Source: CAYNLK01 sp964398055 (GTDB lineage Bacteria; Chloroflexota; Anaerolineae; 4572-78; J111). From it: DNA of 64,000 bases. Shown piece after piece: positions 33,454 to 41,997 of the stretch. The DNA lies in contig CAYNLK010000008.1 of the NCBI GenBank assembly GCA_964398055.1, positions 1 through 64,000 on the forward strand, in the 5' to 3' direction. Both the position numbers and the translations under genes were made by a program. Every line of letters starts with the position of its first letter. Within the stretch, counting starts at the first letter, position 1. A model generated the notes under the pieces. It saw only the letters and a program-made list of their open reading frames with translations, was not told the origin of the DNA and ran no database searches.

Positions 33454-35166
33454 TCACTCCAAGCCCAGGCTTTCAAAATCGAAGTCGCTTTCCCGGCCGT
33501 GACAGGTTACGCAGGTGCGGACGTTTGCTTTGCTAACGCCGTGGCTGGGGATCAGGCTGATATTGGTTTCGACCAATGCCCCATCAGCCTGGCCGATCAA
33601 GGCATAATCGGCCGGGTCAAACTCTGCCGGGGCCAGGATTTTGACCGGTTGAATGGGTACAATTTTAGCCCCCTCGGTCTCGCCTGAAGCTGTCTGGCCA
33701 TCTTTGGACCAGGCAAAAGTGGGTTCAACCGGATTGACGGTCACAGTTGGATTGAAGAAGTTGGTCGCCGCATCCTGCCGCGGTTGACTCACGTCTACCG
33801 TTAAGGCGCTGCCGCTGCCAATGTGACAGGTCCGGCAATCGAGGCGCTGATGCCTGCTATTGAGCACCGGATCGGTATGGGGTAATTCCGCATGGCACTT
33901 GGTGCAGTTAACCTGGGTTTGGATTTGGTGATCGATGGAGGTATGGCAACTGACACAGGCCAGGCCAACGCCGTTGTGAACGTCATCCCGGGGATGTTGG
34001 CTGCTGGCGTGGCAGCGCAGGCAATTGTCGCCGCCGGCCGCTCGAACGGTGCGGGCTGAGACTACCAGGTCGTCCAATTGATAATCGTCGGCATGGCACA
34101 CCAGGCAGTCCGCGGCCGCTTCGTCGGGCGGAGCAATACCTTCGACCAGTTTGGCCAGGAGTGGATTAGGACCGGCTTTGGCAATCCGCCGGCTGTGGTT
34201 AGAGGCGGCGGCTGTTTCCAGCGGCGCGGCGCTGTGGCAGCCGGAGGCGGCGCAACTTTCCGGTCCGGTATATTCTTGAATGGTCGGATGGAGGCTGGGC
34301 CGGCCCGGATCGATGTCAAGCGGCTGGTAAGGCGCCGACCTTTCCTCGGCGGCGACCACCGTGGTGATGGCCGTCTGTTCAAAGGTCACAAACCAGAACA
34401 GGCCGGCCACCAAAACCAGGAAGATTACCGTGGCAATCGGGATAAAAACCCGGCGGCGTCTAGCTTCTTCCTCCGGTGGGGCCGGCAAGGGCAGTGTGTC
34501 GCTTTCGATCTGCTCCAGTTCCAGGGCGTGATGGTGTTCCATATCCTCCCGGCTCAGTTTGCCGGTGAACATGCTTTTATTGAAGTGGCGCAGGTGCACG
34601 CCCCAAAAATGCCAGATAATCACGGCCAGCACGGCCAGCAAGGCTTCGCCGCCGTGAGCGGCTTTGGCCGCCGGGATGAAGGAACCGGGCAGGAATTGGG
34701 AGGTGGCGATCGGGTTCCAGAGCATAAAGCCGGTGACCACCATGACTGCCGTGCCCCAGATAAAGGCCCAATATTCCACCTTTTCTTCAAAGTTGTAGCG
34801 GGGCAGTTTGGGGCGCTCCTGGCTCAACCTTAGATTATAGCGGATCAAGCCAAACAGATCTTTGACATCTTGCAAGGTCGGATTCATCGTCAGACCGACC
34901 CGTTTCACAAACACTTTGTAAGTCACGACCGCGCCGTGATAGATCGTTACCAGGATCAGGATGATGGCGGCGTAACGGTGGTAGATACGAATCGCCTCGA
35001 TCCCACCCAGCGCCGCAATCATATTTTCGGCCCAGGGATAGCCCACAAACTTTTGCGGCAGACCGGTTACGGCCAGGATAACAAAGCTAAAGACGGCGAC
35101 CCAGTGTTCAATGCGTTGCGCTAACGTAAAGCGGAGAAATTCTTGCGGCTGCTGTGGTTGGCTCAT
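33454..35166 (-). CDS. Cytochrome b561-like membrane domain fused to a heptahaem cytochrome c
   Basis: A 570-residue fusion. Residues about 1-225 form a four-helix cytochrome b like formate dehydrogenase gamma/Ni-Fe hydrogenase b subunits, with His residues in IEHWVAVF, RIYHRYAA, TIYHG and IIWHFWGVHLRHF as b-haem ligands. A further membrane helix (about 247-267) leads to an outer domain with six CXXCH motifs (CLVCH, CLRCH, CVSCH, CTKCH, CRTCH, CVTCH) and one CAASGCH (CX4CH). The protein can thus take electrons from menaquinol and pass them straight to its own c-haem wire. The ribosome site GGAGGAA overlaps the end of the upstream nonahaem gene, so the two are coupled. Confidence 0.9.
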   Translation of the reverse strand: MSQPQQPQEFLRFTLAQRIEHWVAVFSFVILAVTGLPQKFVGYPWAENMIAALGGIEAIRIYHRYAAIILILVTIYHGAVVTYKVFVKRVGLTMNPTLQDVKDLFGLIRYNLRLSQERPKLPRYNFEEKVEYWAFIWGTAVMVVTGFMLWNPIATSQFLPGSFIPAAKAAHGGEALLAVLAVIIWHFWGVHLRHFNKSMFTGKLSREDMEHHHALELEQIESDTLPLPAPPEEEARRRRVFIPIATVIFLVLVAGLFWFVTFEQTAITTVVAAEERSAPYQPLDIDPGRPSLHPTIQEYTGPESCAASGCHSAAPLETAAASNHSRRIAKAGPNPLLAKLVEGIAPPDEAAADCLVCHADDYQLDDLVVSARTVRAAGGDNCLRCHASSQHPRDDVHNGVGLACVSCHTSIDHQIQTQVNCTKCHAELPHTDPVLNSRHQRLDCRTCHIGSGSALTVDVSQPRQDAATNFFNPTVTVNPVEPTFAWSKDGQTASGETEGAKIVPIQPVKILAPAEFDPADYALIGQADGALVETNISLIPSHGVSKANVRTCVTCHGRESDFDFESLGLE

Positions 35167-35168
35167 TT

Positions 35169-36350
35169 CTATTCCTCCGGCTTAGGCTCGGTATTGTCAG
35201 CCTCAGCGGAGGTGGCCGGCTCTTCAGCCTGACCGTCCGCCTGCGGGGCTGTCTTTTTGCGAGTAGTGAACTTGCGCCCGGCGTCGATGACGACGAAGAA
35301 GACCATAAACCCAACCGTAGCCGGAATCAGAATGGCGTAGAAGAGATTGACGGTGGCTACCAGCGGTTGTTTCTCAAAAGTTGGCTGGTAGTGACTGGTC
35401 CAACTATCCGGGAAATTGGTGGTGGCGTCGGGATGGCATTTTTGGCAAGTTTTTAGCAGGTTTTCTTTGCTGGCGGCAATACCTTCGGGGTCGCTCATCG
35501 AGCGGATGTCGTGAACGCCATGACAGTCGTAACAGACCGCTTTGTTGGTCGGCGCATCAGGCGATTGTTTCTCGAATAGGGTTACCGTTGTCCCGTGAAA
35601 GTCAGCCACGTAAGTTTCGAAAACGTCGGTTGAAATGCCGTATTTGCTCATCAAGGCTGCGTCGGCATGGCAACTACCGCACAAGTTGGGTGAGCTGAGC
35701 CGGAACTGGGCGGTGGTGGGATCTTCCATAGTGTGGACGCCGTGACAATCAACGCAAGTGGGGACATCAGTATTGTTCTCTTCGGTCAGCGCCTGGCCGT
35801 GAATGCTGTGGCGGTATTGGTCATAAACGCCGGCGTGGCACTTGCGGCACGTGGTGGCAATCTTGACCCGGGCTTCATGTAAGGAGACAGTATCATGGGC
35901 GCCGTGGCAATCGACGCAGACCGCCGCCTCAGGATGACCCGCGGCCAGGGCGCGGGCGTGGTTGCTGTCGAGCACCTCATTGGCCTGGGCGGGATGGCAA
36001 TCCAGGCAGGTTTCATTCAATTCCAGGGTAAATTCCCGGCTACTGGTCGCCGCCACCTCAGGATGGGGATACTCCTCATGACTGGGATGGCAGCCCCGGC
36101 AAGTCATATTCTGCCGCCCATGTACCGAGGCGATGTAGGCGCTGCCATTGATATGGCCGGATTTTTCGCTACCGTCGCTAAACTCGACCATCAGGTTGGG
36201 GTTGCTATGGCAGGTCAGGCATCTGGCATCTTCTTCGGCCAAAGGCTCTTGCGCCAGCACTGTAGGCACATTAGCAACCAGCCCCAGTAGGCTCACCCAG
36301 ACCGCGAGAAAAACGGCGTATTTCCAGGGGCAAAATTGTTTGTAGTTCAT
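35169..36350 (-). CDS. Nonahaem c-type cytochrome with C-terminal anchor
   Basis: A 393-residue protein with a signal peptide (cleavage near VLAQE), nine CXXCH motifs (CLTCH, CRGCH, CLDCH, CVDCH, CRKCH, CVDCH, CGSCH, CYDCH, CQKCH) and a C-terminal membrane helix (about residues 330-355) with a charged, Glu-rich tail. Repeating CVDCHGVH/CYDCHGVH units suggest internal duplication. It is the first gene of an operon with the cytochrome b-heptahaem fusion 2 nt downstream, so the two probably form one membrane complex. A CRP/FNR-like site lies 44 bp upstream of its start. Confidence 0.9.
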   Translation of the reverse strand: MNYKQFCPWKYAVFLAVWVSLLGLVANVPTVLAQEPLAEEDARCLTCHSNPNLMVEFSDGSEKSGHINGSAYIASVHGRQNMTCRGCHPSHEEYPHPEVAATSSREFTLELNETCLDCHPAQANEVLDSNHARALAAGHPEAAVCVDCHGAHDTVSLHEARVKIATTCRKCHAGVYDQYRHSIHGQALTEENNTDVPTCVDCHGVHTMEDPTTAQFRLSSPNLCGSCHADAALMSKYGISTDVFETYVADFHGTTVTLFEKQSPDAPTNKAVCYDCHGVHDIRSMSDPEGIAASKENLLKTCQKCHPDATTNFPDSWTSHYQPTFEKQPLVATVNLFYAILIPATVGFMVFFVVIDAGRKFTTRKKTAPQADGQAEEPATSAEADNTEPKPEE

Positions 36351-36367
36351 GCCTTTTATCCTACCTC

Positions 36368-36409
36368 GCTATACATAAGCAGCGCTTATCTGTTGTGACA
36401 TAATTCACA
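36368..36409 (-). promoter_or_regulatory. CRP/FNR-like site before the nonahaem gene
   Basis: TGTGACATAATTCACA (36394-36409) fits the CRP-family pattern TGTGA-N6-TCACA closely. A weak -10-like TATAGC lies on the minus strand at 36373-36368, 33.5 nt from the site centre. Only one copy is seen here. Confidence 0.5.
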
Positions 36410-36456
36410 TAACACCGCTTATTATAACACCTTTCTGTGATTAGCGCAATAGATTG

Positions 36457-36507
36457 ATAAGTTTTTCTTATAAGACCTACCTATGACATTTTATAAGAAT
36501 TTCTTAT
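36457..36507 (+). promoter_or_regulatory. Two LysR-type inverted repeats
   Basis: ATAAGTTTTTCTTAT (36457-36471) and ATAAGAATTTCTTAT (36493-36507) are two copies of ATAAG-N5-CTTAT with centres 36 bp apart. They lie between the divergent LysR and nonahaem genes, as expected for sites bound by a LysR-type protein. The rest of this 303-bp spacer holds no gene. Confidence 0.6.
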
Positions 36508-36653
36508 ATTTAACAACACTTCACCTATTGTTTTTTGGGGATAAGTGTGTTACAATGTTCACAATTAAAGGGTATCTTGGTAAAAAATCGGGTAACGGCG
36601 CACTTCGACAAGCTCAATGCGCCCATCGCCAAGCATAGGGAGGCTGACAAGTC

Positions 36654-37574
36654 GTGTTGGATGTTTACGAGTTAAATATATTCTTGGTGGCGGCTGAAAC
36701 CGAGAATTTCTCAGAAGCGGCCCGCCACTTGAACTTGACTCAACCGGCGGTCAGTATGCAGATCCGCTCTCTGGAGAGAAAGCTGGGCGTAGACCTGTTT
36801 TATCGAGCCGGTCGAACCTTAGCTTTGACCGAACCGGGCAAGGCGTTGATGTCAATGGCCCGGGATATGGTCAACCATGCCATCCAGATTGAAGAAGAGA
36901 TCGAGTCATTGAAGGGAGAGGTGGTCGGCCATCTGAAGATTGGATGCAGCACGGCCACCGGCAAATATTTTTTGCCCCATCTGGTGGCTCGTTTTCGACG
37001 CCGTTACCCGGCGGTGCAGATGACCATTTTCAACCATGGTCGCGAGCTGGTTCTTGAGGAATTGAGCGAAGGCGCGGTCCAGTTAGGTGTAGTCAGCGCC
37101 CCGCCGGCCGGTCGTGATGTGGCATATCGCCATTTCTTCACCGATCACGTCGTTTTAATCGTCCCGACCAACCACGCCTGGGCCAGGCGAGATATCGTTG
37201 CCGTGGAAGAGCTGCGCGGCGCAGATTTTATCTTGCGGGATTCTATGTCGGGTACCCGCGAAGAGGTGGAAGAGGCGTTGCAACAGGTTGGCCTGAGGCT
37301 GGCTGATTTGAATGTGGTGATGGAAATCGGCAACTCCGAAGCCATCAGTATGGCGGTGGAGGAAGGGATTGGGGCCGCCTTTGTGTCTCGCACGGTGGCC
37401 AAGCGGGGCATCGAGCTGGGCAAGATCAAAGAGGTCACCGTCGCCGGGCTGTCGCTTAAACGGGATGTTTACATTGCGCACAGTCTGCGTTATCCGGCCA
37501 CCCGGGCCCAAACCGAATTCTGGAACTTTGTGCAGGAACCGGACAACGAGACGTTGCTGGAGTTGGCGGCGTAA
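36654..37574 (+). CDS. LysR-family transcriptional regulator
   Basis: A 306-residue regulator. The N-terminal helix-turn-helix reads NFSEAARHLNLTQPAVSMQIRSLE, and residues about 90-300 form a periplasmic-binding-protein-like effector domain of the CysB/CbbR group. It starts at GTG 36654 after AGGGAGG, with a TTG one codon later as an alternative. It stands divergent from the nonahaem/cytochrome b-heptahaem operon and probably controls it through the two ATAAG-N5-CTTAT sites. The effector is unknown; a sulfur anion would fit the context. Confidence 0.9.
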   Translation: MLDVYELNIFLVAAETENFSEAARHLNLTQPAVSMQIRSLERKLGVDLFYRAGRTLALTEPGKALMSMARDMVNHAIQIEEEIESLKGEVVGHLKIGCSTATGKYFLPHLVARFRRRYPAVQMTIFNHGRELVLEELSEGAVQLGVVSAPPAGRDVAYRHFFTDHVVLIVPTNHAWARRDIVAVEELRGADFILRDSMSGTREEVEEALQQVGLRLADLNVVMEIGNSEAISMAVEEGIGAAFVSRTVAKRGIELGKIKEVTVAGLSLKRDVYIAHSLRYPATRAQTEFWNFVQEPDNETLLELAA

Positions 37575-37603
37575 AAGGCTGATCAAGTTAGCCGGTGGAC
37601 CAC

Positions 37604-38086
37604 TCACACCGCCAAGCGGAAATAGGGCGTTTCGGTTTTAGAGAGATCAACGACTACCTCTCCGGCGGCGTTAAATTCAAGGTGTAAGTAGGAAAGCGGG
37701 TTGGATGCAGGCCCACTCAGATTTGTACCGTCGGTGGAAAAGCGGCTGGCATGGCACGGACAGGCCAAATGGTCACCGGTAAGGGCCACCGTGCAGCCCA
37801 GGTGGGTGCAAACGGCGCTCAGCGCAAATAAGCCGCCGGCATCACGCCCGATAAAGACCGGCCCCTCTTGGAGGGGAGTCAGTGGTTCCAGGAATATCTC
37901 CGGTGGGCCGGCAATAATCAGTGGCGAAGATGTCCGGCTGATGGGTGGAATGAGAAACCGGACAGTGCCCCGGATGGTACTCAACAAGACTCCCAACAAA
38001 CTTAGATTTCCCAAGCCGATCAAAACCTGGCGACGCGTCAGGTTTTTTGATTTTAGCGACCCCGGTTCAGGGAAATATTGGCTCAT
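37604..38086 (-). CDS. Rieske [2Fe-2S] protein
   Basis: A 160-residue protein. A Tat-like start (LTRRQVLIGLG) leads into one membrane helix. The cluster motifs are CTHLGC and CPCHAS: Cys93, His95, Cys109 and His112 bind the cluster, and Cys98 and Cys111 can form the stabilising disulfide. It is the last gene of a long minus-strand operon, 3 nt after a nonahaem gene and next but one to cytochrome b. Together these make a quinol-oxidising b/Rieske complex in which the usual cytochrome c1 or f is replaced by multihaem proteins. Confidence 0.93.
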   Translation of the reverse strand: MSQYFPEPGSLKSKNLTRRQVLIGLGNLSLLGVLLSTIRGTVRFLIPPISRTSSPLIIAGPPEIFLEPLTPLQEGPVFIGRDAGGLFALSAVCTHLGCTVALTGDHLACPCHASRFSTDGTNLSGPASNPLSYLHLEFNAAGEVVVDLSKTETPYFRLAV

Positions 38087-38089
38087 AGT

Positions 38090-39505
38090 TCACCTCTCGT
38101 AGGCGTGACACTGATGGCAATAACGTGACTCTTGCTCATCAGGCTGCTGCTGGCAATTACTGCCAGTCACCAATGGCACTTCATATTTCCGGCCATCCAT
38201 TTTGCCAAACTGGATCAGTTGGCCGTCTCGTAGTTGAACACTGCCCAATTTTTCTCCCCGCTCGGTCAAAAGGACCGTATCACCAACCTCTAGTGAATAG
38301 CGACCATTTAAGCGGGCCAGCCGCAGGGCCTGATCATCAGGATCGGCGATTTGAACAGTAGCCGGTCGCTCGGCCAGGGTGCCATGACAGGTTTTACACT
38401 GGATATATTGCATCTCCTTTTGATTGGGCCAGTAATGACCATCGCCCATTACTTCAGACTGGGTGTGACAGTCGATGCAATCGAGTTCCCACTCACACAG
38501 GGTAAACTGGCCGATTGGCTGGTAATATTCCACCAAACGGCGTCCTTCCGCCGGCATTGTTTCAGCGATGGGCGGGCCGGCCGGCGGCAGATCTGGCCGG
38601 GGAGTAAAGGTCATCGTCCGCAGGGAATAATTGCCCCGGTTGTGGCAGTGGTTACACTGGGAGAATGGGATAGCCGTAGTAAACTGGTGGGTGGCCGGGT
38701 GGCCCGGCTGGTCGCGGGCAATGGTGGGATCAGCGCTGGTGGAGAGGCCATCGTCATTGTAGAGCACGTGGCAGGCGGCGCAGCCAGTGGCGCGGTAAAA
38801 GTAGGGCGCTTGAAACAAGGTTGGCGGCTCGGTCAAATGACAGCCTCCCGTTAGACAATTTTGGGCAAATTGTTGTTCCACTGGCAGCGAGTTTTCGTCG
38901 GGCTGATAGGGGCTGAGTGACGGGCTGGTGTGGGGCAGTGGCTGCGGGTCGACTCCGCCGATGACACCAAACCCGGCATTCAGATCCGGTTGCGCTCCAA
39001 AGGTGTAACGAATCATGGCGATGCTGCCGGCGTAAGTTGCTTGCAGGCTGCGGGTGACCTGCTCAACGTGGTTGCGGGTGGGATCGGCATACCCGCCGTG
39101 ACAACCGTTCTGGCCGCAGGTGTCAGCGGCCATACTCAAATCGGCCGGGTTTGGCAGCAGGCCGGTGTGAGCTTGTTCCTGGTCCAGAGCCAGGCCAACG
39201 CCTCGGTGACAGAGCACACAGCCAAAGCTCTCGACCGGATGGGAGGGGCTGATTTCGGCCAGCCCAATGTGGCAGGTGAGACACAGTTCAGGTGAGGCCT
39301 GAGCGGTGGGCTGCCCGTCCGGCCCCAGCCGGGGGATGACCTGCTGCACGGCCACCTGGCCGGCTTGACCGGTCTGGTTGAAATAGGCGCGTTGGTAGCT
39401 TTGCCAATCGGCTTGAGCCTGGCTACGCAAGACCACGGCGACGACCAGGGCTAACAGCGCGCTGGCTAATAAAAAGATGAGGGCTTGCCTGACAGAAGTC
39501 ATCAT
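38090..39505 (-). CDS. Nonahaem cytochrome c of the b/Rieske complex
   Basis: A 471-residue protein with an N-terminal membrane helix. It has seven CXXCH motifs (CLTCH, CVLCH, CAACH, CNHCH, CIDCH, CKTCH, CHQCH) and two CX4CH motifs (CGQNGCH and CLTGGCH), so nine haems are likely. A haem-free stretch of about 75 residues before the last motif looks like a small beta domain. It is encoded between cytochrome b and the Rieske gene, 3 nt from each, so it probably takes the place of cytochrome c1 as electron acceptor of the Rieske protein. Confidence 0.88.
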   Translation of the reverse strand: MMTSVRQALIFLLASALLALVVAVVLRSQAQADWQSYQRAYFNQTGQAGQVAVQQVIPRLGPDGQPTAQASPELCLTCHIGLAEISPSHPVESFGCVLCHRGVGLALDQEQAHTGLLPNPADLSMAADTCGQNGCHGGYADPTRNHVEQVTRSLQATYAGSIAMIRYTFGAQPDLNAGFGVIGGVDPQPLPHTSPSLSPYQPDENSLPVEQQFAQNCLTGGCHLTEPPTLFQAPYFYRATGCAACHVLYNDDGLSTSADPTIARDQPGHPATHQFTTAIPFSQCNHCHNRGNYSLRTMTFTPRPDLPPAGPPIAETMPAEGRRLVEYYQPIGQFTLCEWELDCIDCHTQSEVMGDGHYWPNQKEMQYIQCKTCHGTLAERPATVQIADPDDQALRLARLNGRYSLEVGDTVLLTERGEKLGSVQLRDGQLIQFGKMDGRKYEVPLVTGSNCQQQPDEQESRYCHQCHAYER

Positions 39506-39508
39506 TTT

Positions 39509-40582
39509 TTAGGCCGACCACCATTCTACCAGGCTCAAAATCACAATGAGCAGCAACAACCCCGCAAAGGCGACCTGCGCCGGCCATCGCTCCGGGGCAA
39601 ACCAGCGACCTCGACCCGGACCGCGCCGGTCAAACCAGGCCAGGCCGGCCAGCAGCAGCAAGCCGGCCAGTGGAATAATCCAGCCGGCCCAGAGGGGCGG
39701 CAGGTAGCGCAACATCTGTTGGATGGCCAAAAAAAACCAGGGGGCCAGGACGGTTTCCTGGCCGACATGGTTCAAATCGGCGGCCGGGCCAAGGTGGGGG
39801 GGAGCCAACGCTGAAAGTAAGATCAAGCCGCTGGTGACCACCAGGGCCGTGATCAAATCGCGAAACAAAATTGGGTCGCGGCCGACAAGCTGGCGTGGTT
39901 GCCCTGCGGTCCAGTCCGGCCGAGCGAGCCCCCCATCGACCTGGATGCGCCAGAGGTGATAACCGATGCCGCCCAGCCCCAGCAGGCTCAAGCCAAACAC
40001 GTGCCAGGTATAGAACCGGAGCACGACGTTAGGCCCAAGGGCCTGATCCCCAACCACTAACAGATAAAGGGTCTGGCCGAAACCGGGCAGTTCTTTGAGG
40101 AGATTGGTGCCTACCAGCAGCGCCCAGATACTATCGGCATCATAGCGCAATGCATAGCCGGTGAAATCCCACAGGAAGACTATTACCAGCAAGCCGAGTC
40201 CAATCAACCAATTGACGTCGCGCGGCGGGCGATATCCGCCGGTGAAGACGACCCGGGCCATGTGCAAGACAGTGGCCGCCACCATCGCCTGCGCCGACCA
40301 GTAATGGAGCGACCGCGTGAAACGGCCCAAATAGACAACGCTATCGATCAGCGCCAATGAGCTATAGGCATTCGACAGGGTTGGTTCGTAATAGAACATC
40401 AATAGCAGGCCAGTCAGCGTGGTCAGCACTACCGTGAGCACGGCAATGCCGCCCAGACCAAAGGTATAGGTAAAACGGGCGCTGCTGGCCGGGGTTTGGG
40501 CCGGATAGAGGTGGTAAATCAGGCTTTTATTTTTACGCCATAGGCGAAACTTGCGTGGACGCGGCCGGGTATTCGTCGGCAT
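39509..40582 (-). CDS. Cytochrome b (b6-type, with fused subunit IV-like part)
   Basis: A protein of about 357 residues with eight or so membrane helices. Helix II has His in SLHYWSAQ and 14 residues later in VLHMARV; helix IV has His in FYTWHVFG and 15 residues later in GYHLWRI. This 13/14-residue separation is that of b6-type rather than bc1-type cytochromes. The C-terminal part, PPHLGPAADLNHVGQETVLAPWFF, corresponds to subunit IV, with APWF in place of the PEWY motif of the quinol-oxidising site. ATG 40582 is my start; a TTG three codons upstream is possible. With the Rieske and nonahaem genes it forms an alternative complex III. Confidence 0.9.
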   Translation of the reverse strand: MPTNTRPRPRKFRLWRKNKSLIYHLYPAQTPASSARFTYTFGLGGIAVLTVVLTTLTGLLLMFYYEPTLSNAYSSLALIDSVVYLGRFTRSLHYWSAQAMVAATVLHMARVVFTGGYRPPRDVNWLIGLGLLVIVFLWDFTGYALRYDADSIWALLVGTNLLKELPGFGQTLYLLVVGDQALGPNVVLRFYTWHVFGLSLLGLGGIGYHLWRIQVDGGLARPDWTAGQPRQLVGRDPILFRDLITALVVTSGLILLSALAPPHLGPAADLNHVGQETVLAPWFFLAIQQMLRYLPPLWAGWIIPLAGLLLLAGLAWFDRRGPGRGRWFAPERWPAQVAFAGLLLLIVILSLVEWWSA

Positions 40583-40645
40583 ACTGACCAATTATAGGGT
40601 AAAAAGCGACAGGTGTCACGCCTCAGGGGATGATTATGAAACTGA

Positions 40646-41302
40646 TTAACACCCGTCGGCCGGATTAGCGCCGGCTTGCAGCCATTTGTAGAGCCGTTGC
40701 AGGATTACGTCACGCATATGCTCGGCCGCATGTTCGGGAATAGTATCGGCCGTTTGGCGCATCTTGGCCCGCTCCAACTCGTAGGGATAGCTGAGGTTGA
40801 CCAGCGCCGGGGCGTCGGGACCACCCTGGGCAAAGGCGCCGTGACAGGTATCGCACCGGCCTTCGGTCCACAAGGTCATGCCCAGCACTTCGCCGGGTTG
40901 TAAGGCCGGGGCTTGGGCCGAAACGGTCTCGACTCGAGCCATATTTTGCAGCCAGCCGTAGATGTTGTAGACATCCTGACCGGTCAATTCGGTGGCGCTG
41001 AAAGCGGGTTTAGGCGGCAGGGCGGTGCGAACCGTGTGCAGAAAGTCGTCAAAGGAGGCGGTGGTGCCGCTCAATTTTGGGCCAATACCGCCCTCGGCCG
41101 CCGGACCGTGACAGGCGCCGCATTGCTTATCAAAATAGAGCTGCTGTCCCCGCGTCAGGTCCGGTTTGGTCAGGTTGGCCACAGCCTCAAGTTGGGGAGT
41201 GGTGGTGGCTGGATTGGGGGCCGGGGCGAGCGTTTCGCCGCAAGCCGCCAGCAAGACGGCACCCGTAATGATTATCAGCAGCAACAAAAATAATCGTTTC
41301 AT
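40646..41302 (-). CDS. Dihaem cytochrome c lipoprotein (paralogue 2)
   Basis: A 218-residue lipoprotein (lipobox LLAAC) with two class I-like c domains: CGACHGPAAEGGIGPKL and CDTCHGAFAQGGPDAPAL. It closely resembles the product of the gene just upstream (41314-41985): both share GIGPxL, DDFLHxVRTAxPPKPA, and a C-terminal LYKWxxxG. The pair arose by tandem duplication. As a tethered carrier it could link the b/Rieske complex with the Psr-like enzyme or a terminal acceptor. ATG 41302 is preferred to an upstream frame start because it gives a proper lipoprotein signal (MKRLFLLL). Confidence 0.88.
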   Translation of the reverse strand: MKRLFLLLLIIITGAVLLAACGETLAPAPNPATTTPQLEAVANLTKPDLTRGQQLYFDKQCGACHGPAAEGGIGPKLSGTTASFDDFLHTVRTALPPKPAFSATELTGQDVYNIYGWLQNMARVETVSAQAPALQPGEVLGMTLWTEGRCDTCHGAFAQGGPDAPALVNLSYPYELERAKMRQTADTIPEHAAEHMRDVILQRLYKWLQAGANPADGC

Positions 41303-41313
41303 CGGCAGCCCTC

Positions 41314-41985
41314 TCAATGGTAACATTCGTCTTTAACGCAGCCCATTTCAATCCATTTGTAGAGGCGTTCAAAGACTTCATCAGAGATGTGGTCGGGGCT
41401 GTGTTGTGGGACAGTCGCGGCGGTACTGCGCATCCGGGCCAACTCTTCCTCAACCGGGTAGTTGAGTCCGGCCAGGGTAGGCGCTTCGGGGCCACCCTGG
41501 GCAAAAACTCCGTGGCAGCCGTCGCAGCCCCGGCAAGTCCAGATGGTCATGCCCATCACGTCCTCGGGCGACGGGGCCTTGGTGGCCAGTCCGGCGCCGG
41601 CCTCCGGGAACTGCGCCGGCGGTATTTGCGTCCGAACCCAGGCGTAGATGTCGTAAACTACATTGTCGGGCAGTTGGGTTTCGTCATAAGCCGGTTTGGG
41701 CGGGATGGCGGTGCGGACAACATGCAGAAAATCGTCGTACGACAGCTCCGTTGAGGCCAATTGCGGGCCGATACCGCCGAGGGCTACCGGCCCGTGGCAG
41801 GCGCTGCACTGGGCCCCTTTCCAGGCAACCTGACCATTTTCAAGGTCAGGAATATGCACCTCTGCGGCAAAGGTGGGTGTACTGGTTGGCGCAGGAGGGG
41901 CCGGCGCGGGTGTTTGACTACAGGCGGCCAAGGTGAACAGCAGGCCCATAAAGAAAAAGAAGGTGTTGCGAGTCACGCTTGTCAT
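41314..41985 (-). CDS. Dihaem cytochrome c lipoprotein (paralogue 1)
   Basis: A 223-residue lipoprotein (lipobox TLAAC) with two haem motifs, CSACHGPVALGGIGPQL and CDGCHGVFAQGGPEAPTL; the second is preceded by an extra Cys in TCRGCDGCH. The protein is a paralogue of the next gene product. It lies 12 nt after the NrfD gene of the Psr-like complex and 11 nt before its paralogue, linking the two complexes in one operon. Likely an outer-face electron shuttle. Confidence 0.88.
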   Translation of the reverse strand: MTSVTRNTFFFFMGLLFTLAACSQTPAPAPPAPTSTPTFAAEVHIPDLENGQVAWKGAQCSACHGPVALGGIGPQLASTELSYDDFLHVVRTAIPPKPAYDETQLPDNVVYDIYAWVRTQIPPAQFPEAGAGLATKAPSPEDVMGMTIWTCRGCDGCHGVFAQGGPEAPTLAGLNYPVEEELARMRSTAATVPQHSPDHISDEVFERLYKWIEMGCVKDECYH

Positions 41986-41997
41986 GATTTGACTCCT

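Noticed and set aside
40606..40619. GCGACAGGTGTCAC as a sixth regulon site
   Set aside because: It lies inside an operon between two closely spaced genes, has two changes from the pattern and no -10 at the proper distance.
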